From Micromonospora sp. 15K316 (GTDB lineage: Bacteria > Actinomycetota > Actinomycetes > Mycobacteriales > Micromonosporaceae): a DNA stretch of 64,000 bases. The position numbers and the translations under genes were made by a program. The stretch is taken from assembly GCF_004348525.1 (NCBI RefSeq), contig NZ_SMKG01000006.1, positions 1 through 64,000 of the forward strand. The letters are read 5' to 3'. The notes below the pieces were generated by a model. That model worked only from the letters and a program-made list of their open reading frames with translations. It searched no databases and was not told the origin of the DNA. Below are positions 63,335 through 64,000 of this stretch, piece after piece. Each line of letters starts with the position of its first letter. Within the stretch, counting starts at the first letter, position 1.

Positions 63335-63702
63335 CGGGCCGCGCGGGTCGCCGTGTCGGGCAGGTCGAGCAGCGCGCCGAGCCGGCGGAACGCTTCGGGG
63401 CGGACCGCGTACCACACCCAGGTGCCGCGCCGTTCGGAGTCGACCAGGCCGGCCTCGCGCAGCACCTTGAGGTGGTGCGAGATGGTCGGCCCGGACAGGT
63501 CGAACGCCGGAGTCAGGTCGCAGACGCAGATCTCCGGCACCGAGGCGATCATCGACATCAACCGCAGCCGGACCGGGTCGCCGAGGGCTTTGAACATCGG
63601 CGCGACCACCGCGGCCTGGTCGGCATCGAGCGCGCGGACCGCCAGCGGGGCGCAGCAGCCGGCCGTTTGGAGGTCCACGACCGGCAGGGTTTGTTTTGAC
63701 AT
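63331..63702 (-). CDS. arsR: ArsR-family arsenic-responsive repressor
   Basis: 123 aa from the ATG at 63700-63702. The winged HTH is SGPTISHHLKVLREAGLVDS. Candidate As(III) ligands are an N-terminal pair Cys16-Cys17 and Cys59/Cys61 in EICVCDL. The N-terminal pair recalls the Corynebacterium type of ArsR, while CVCDL is the classical position, so both are present. It is the first gene of the ars operon, with a palindrome just upstream. Confidence 0.93.
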   Translation of the reverse strand: MSKQTLPVVDLQTAGCCAPLAVRALDADQAAVVAPMFKALGDPVRLRLMSMIASVPEICVCDLTPAFDLSGPTISHHLKVLREAGLVDSERRGTWVWYAVRPEAFRRLGALLDLPDTATRAAR

Positions 63703-63711
63703 TTTTCTAGC

Positions 63712-63725
63712 TTGACAGAAGTCAA
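63712..63725. promoter_or_regulatory. ArsR operator
   Basis: TTGAC-AGAA-GTCAA, a perfect 5-bp inverted repeat 10 bases before the arsR start and about 120 bases before the divergent arsI-like gene. Typical of ArsR sites; it overlaps a TTGACT -35-like hexamer on the minus strand. Confidence 0.75.
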
Positions 63726-63846
63726 AACAGAGGGCAACGTGGGGGCTGATTCGAAAATCATCTAGACAGGTGGGGGGCGGGCCGGGCCACGGGCCGCTGC
63801 TGCGCGATCCCTCCGTCCGTTGCCCCGCCACCAGCAGGAGGTTCAC

Positions 63847-64000
63847 ATGTCCCGCTTCCAGCTCGCCCTGCGCGTGTCCGACCTTGACAGCTCGGTCGCC
63901 TTCTACACGAAGCTCTTCGGCGTCGAGCCGGCGAAGCGTCGCCCCGGCTACGCCAACTTCGCCGTGGCGAACCCGCCGCTGAAGCTCGTGCTCATCGAGG
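63847..64000 (+). CDS. arsI: ArsI/CadI-like glyoxalase-fold (VOC) protein, cut by the window end
   Basis: The ATG at 63847 follows a perfect AGGAGG. The 51 visible codons read FQLALRVSDLDSSVAFYTKL, then GYANFAVANPPLKLVL, the beginning of the ArsI/CadI family of vicinal-oxygen-chelate proteins. ArsI breaks the carbon-arsenic bond of organoarsenicals; CadI responds to cadmium. The metal ligands and Cys pair lie beyond the window, so the exact member is undecided. It is divergent from arsR. Confidence 0.8.
   Translation, partial: MSRFQLALRVSDLDSSVAFYTKLFGVEPAKRRPGYANFAVANPPLKLVLIE

Overview
The window is very GC-rich, actinobacterial DNA. Frequent GTG starts, GGAGG-type ribosome sites, LtrA, GlxA/AraC, SigE-family sigma and ECF41 genes, and two XRE regulators with long helical tails fit Micromonospora or a close relative in Micromonosporaceae. 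This placement is an inference from gene style, not from a marker gene. No rRNA gene, intact tRNA or CRISPR array is visible.

Layout. 0-7.4 kb holds ordinary metabolic and regulatory genes: Zn-alcohol dehydrogenase plus SRPBCC protein, a secreted protein, an epoxide hydrolase and two XRE regulators. 7.6-8.5 kb is a complete IS5-family (IS427-like) insertion sequence. 8.7-11.4 kb is an ECF41-type locus: FAD oxidoreductase, a frameshifted DoxX gene and a sigma factor with an internal deletion. 12.8-17.1 kb is a five-gene redox operon (carboxymuconolactone decarboxylase-like, PEP mutase-like, nitroreductase, YjbR/MmcQ, MDR reductase) facing a TetR gene across a clear palindrome. 17.1-34.9 kb is an accessory region rich in debris. 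It carries DHFR, LtrA, recombinase, FAD-oxidoreductase and MDR fragments and a decayed tRNA 3' end. Among these lie intact genes: an SDR lacking its catalytic pair, an AlkA-like glycosylase, a ferritin-like protein, an orphan histidine kinase, two hydrolases with palindromic operators, a CGNR regulator, a long barstar-domain protein, and a duplicated MDR/GNAT block.

35-44.9 kb holds msrB-msrA, an LtrA gene, a TetR-OsmC locus with several related palindromes, an NhaA-DsbA fusion, a DUF4259 protein and a large membrane protein with a disordered tail. 45-55 kb holds a GH15 glucoamylase/trehalase, GNAT, a DUF308/TetR divergent pair with three phased palindromes, a further LtrA gene, an MFS exporter whose start codon lies in a perfect palindrome, a frameshifted cyclopropane-synthase-like methyltransferase, and a coupled sigma/membrane-protein pair. 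55-64 kb holds another MDR reductase, an HD hydrolase, a GlxA regulator, a DUF6891 gene with a frameshift, a Tat-exported PhoX/DUF839 protein, and an arsenic locus (arsR-aquaporin-arsC, with a divergent arsI-like gene cut by the window end).

Overall the window reads as a chromosomal accessory region for oxidative, electrophile and xenobiotic stress. It has many one-component repressors with visible operators, paralogous reductases, and recurrent decay by recombination and by single-G slippage. Some of the single-G indels may be sequencing errors.
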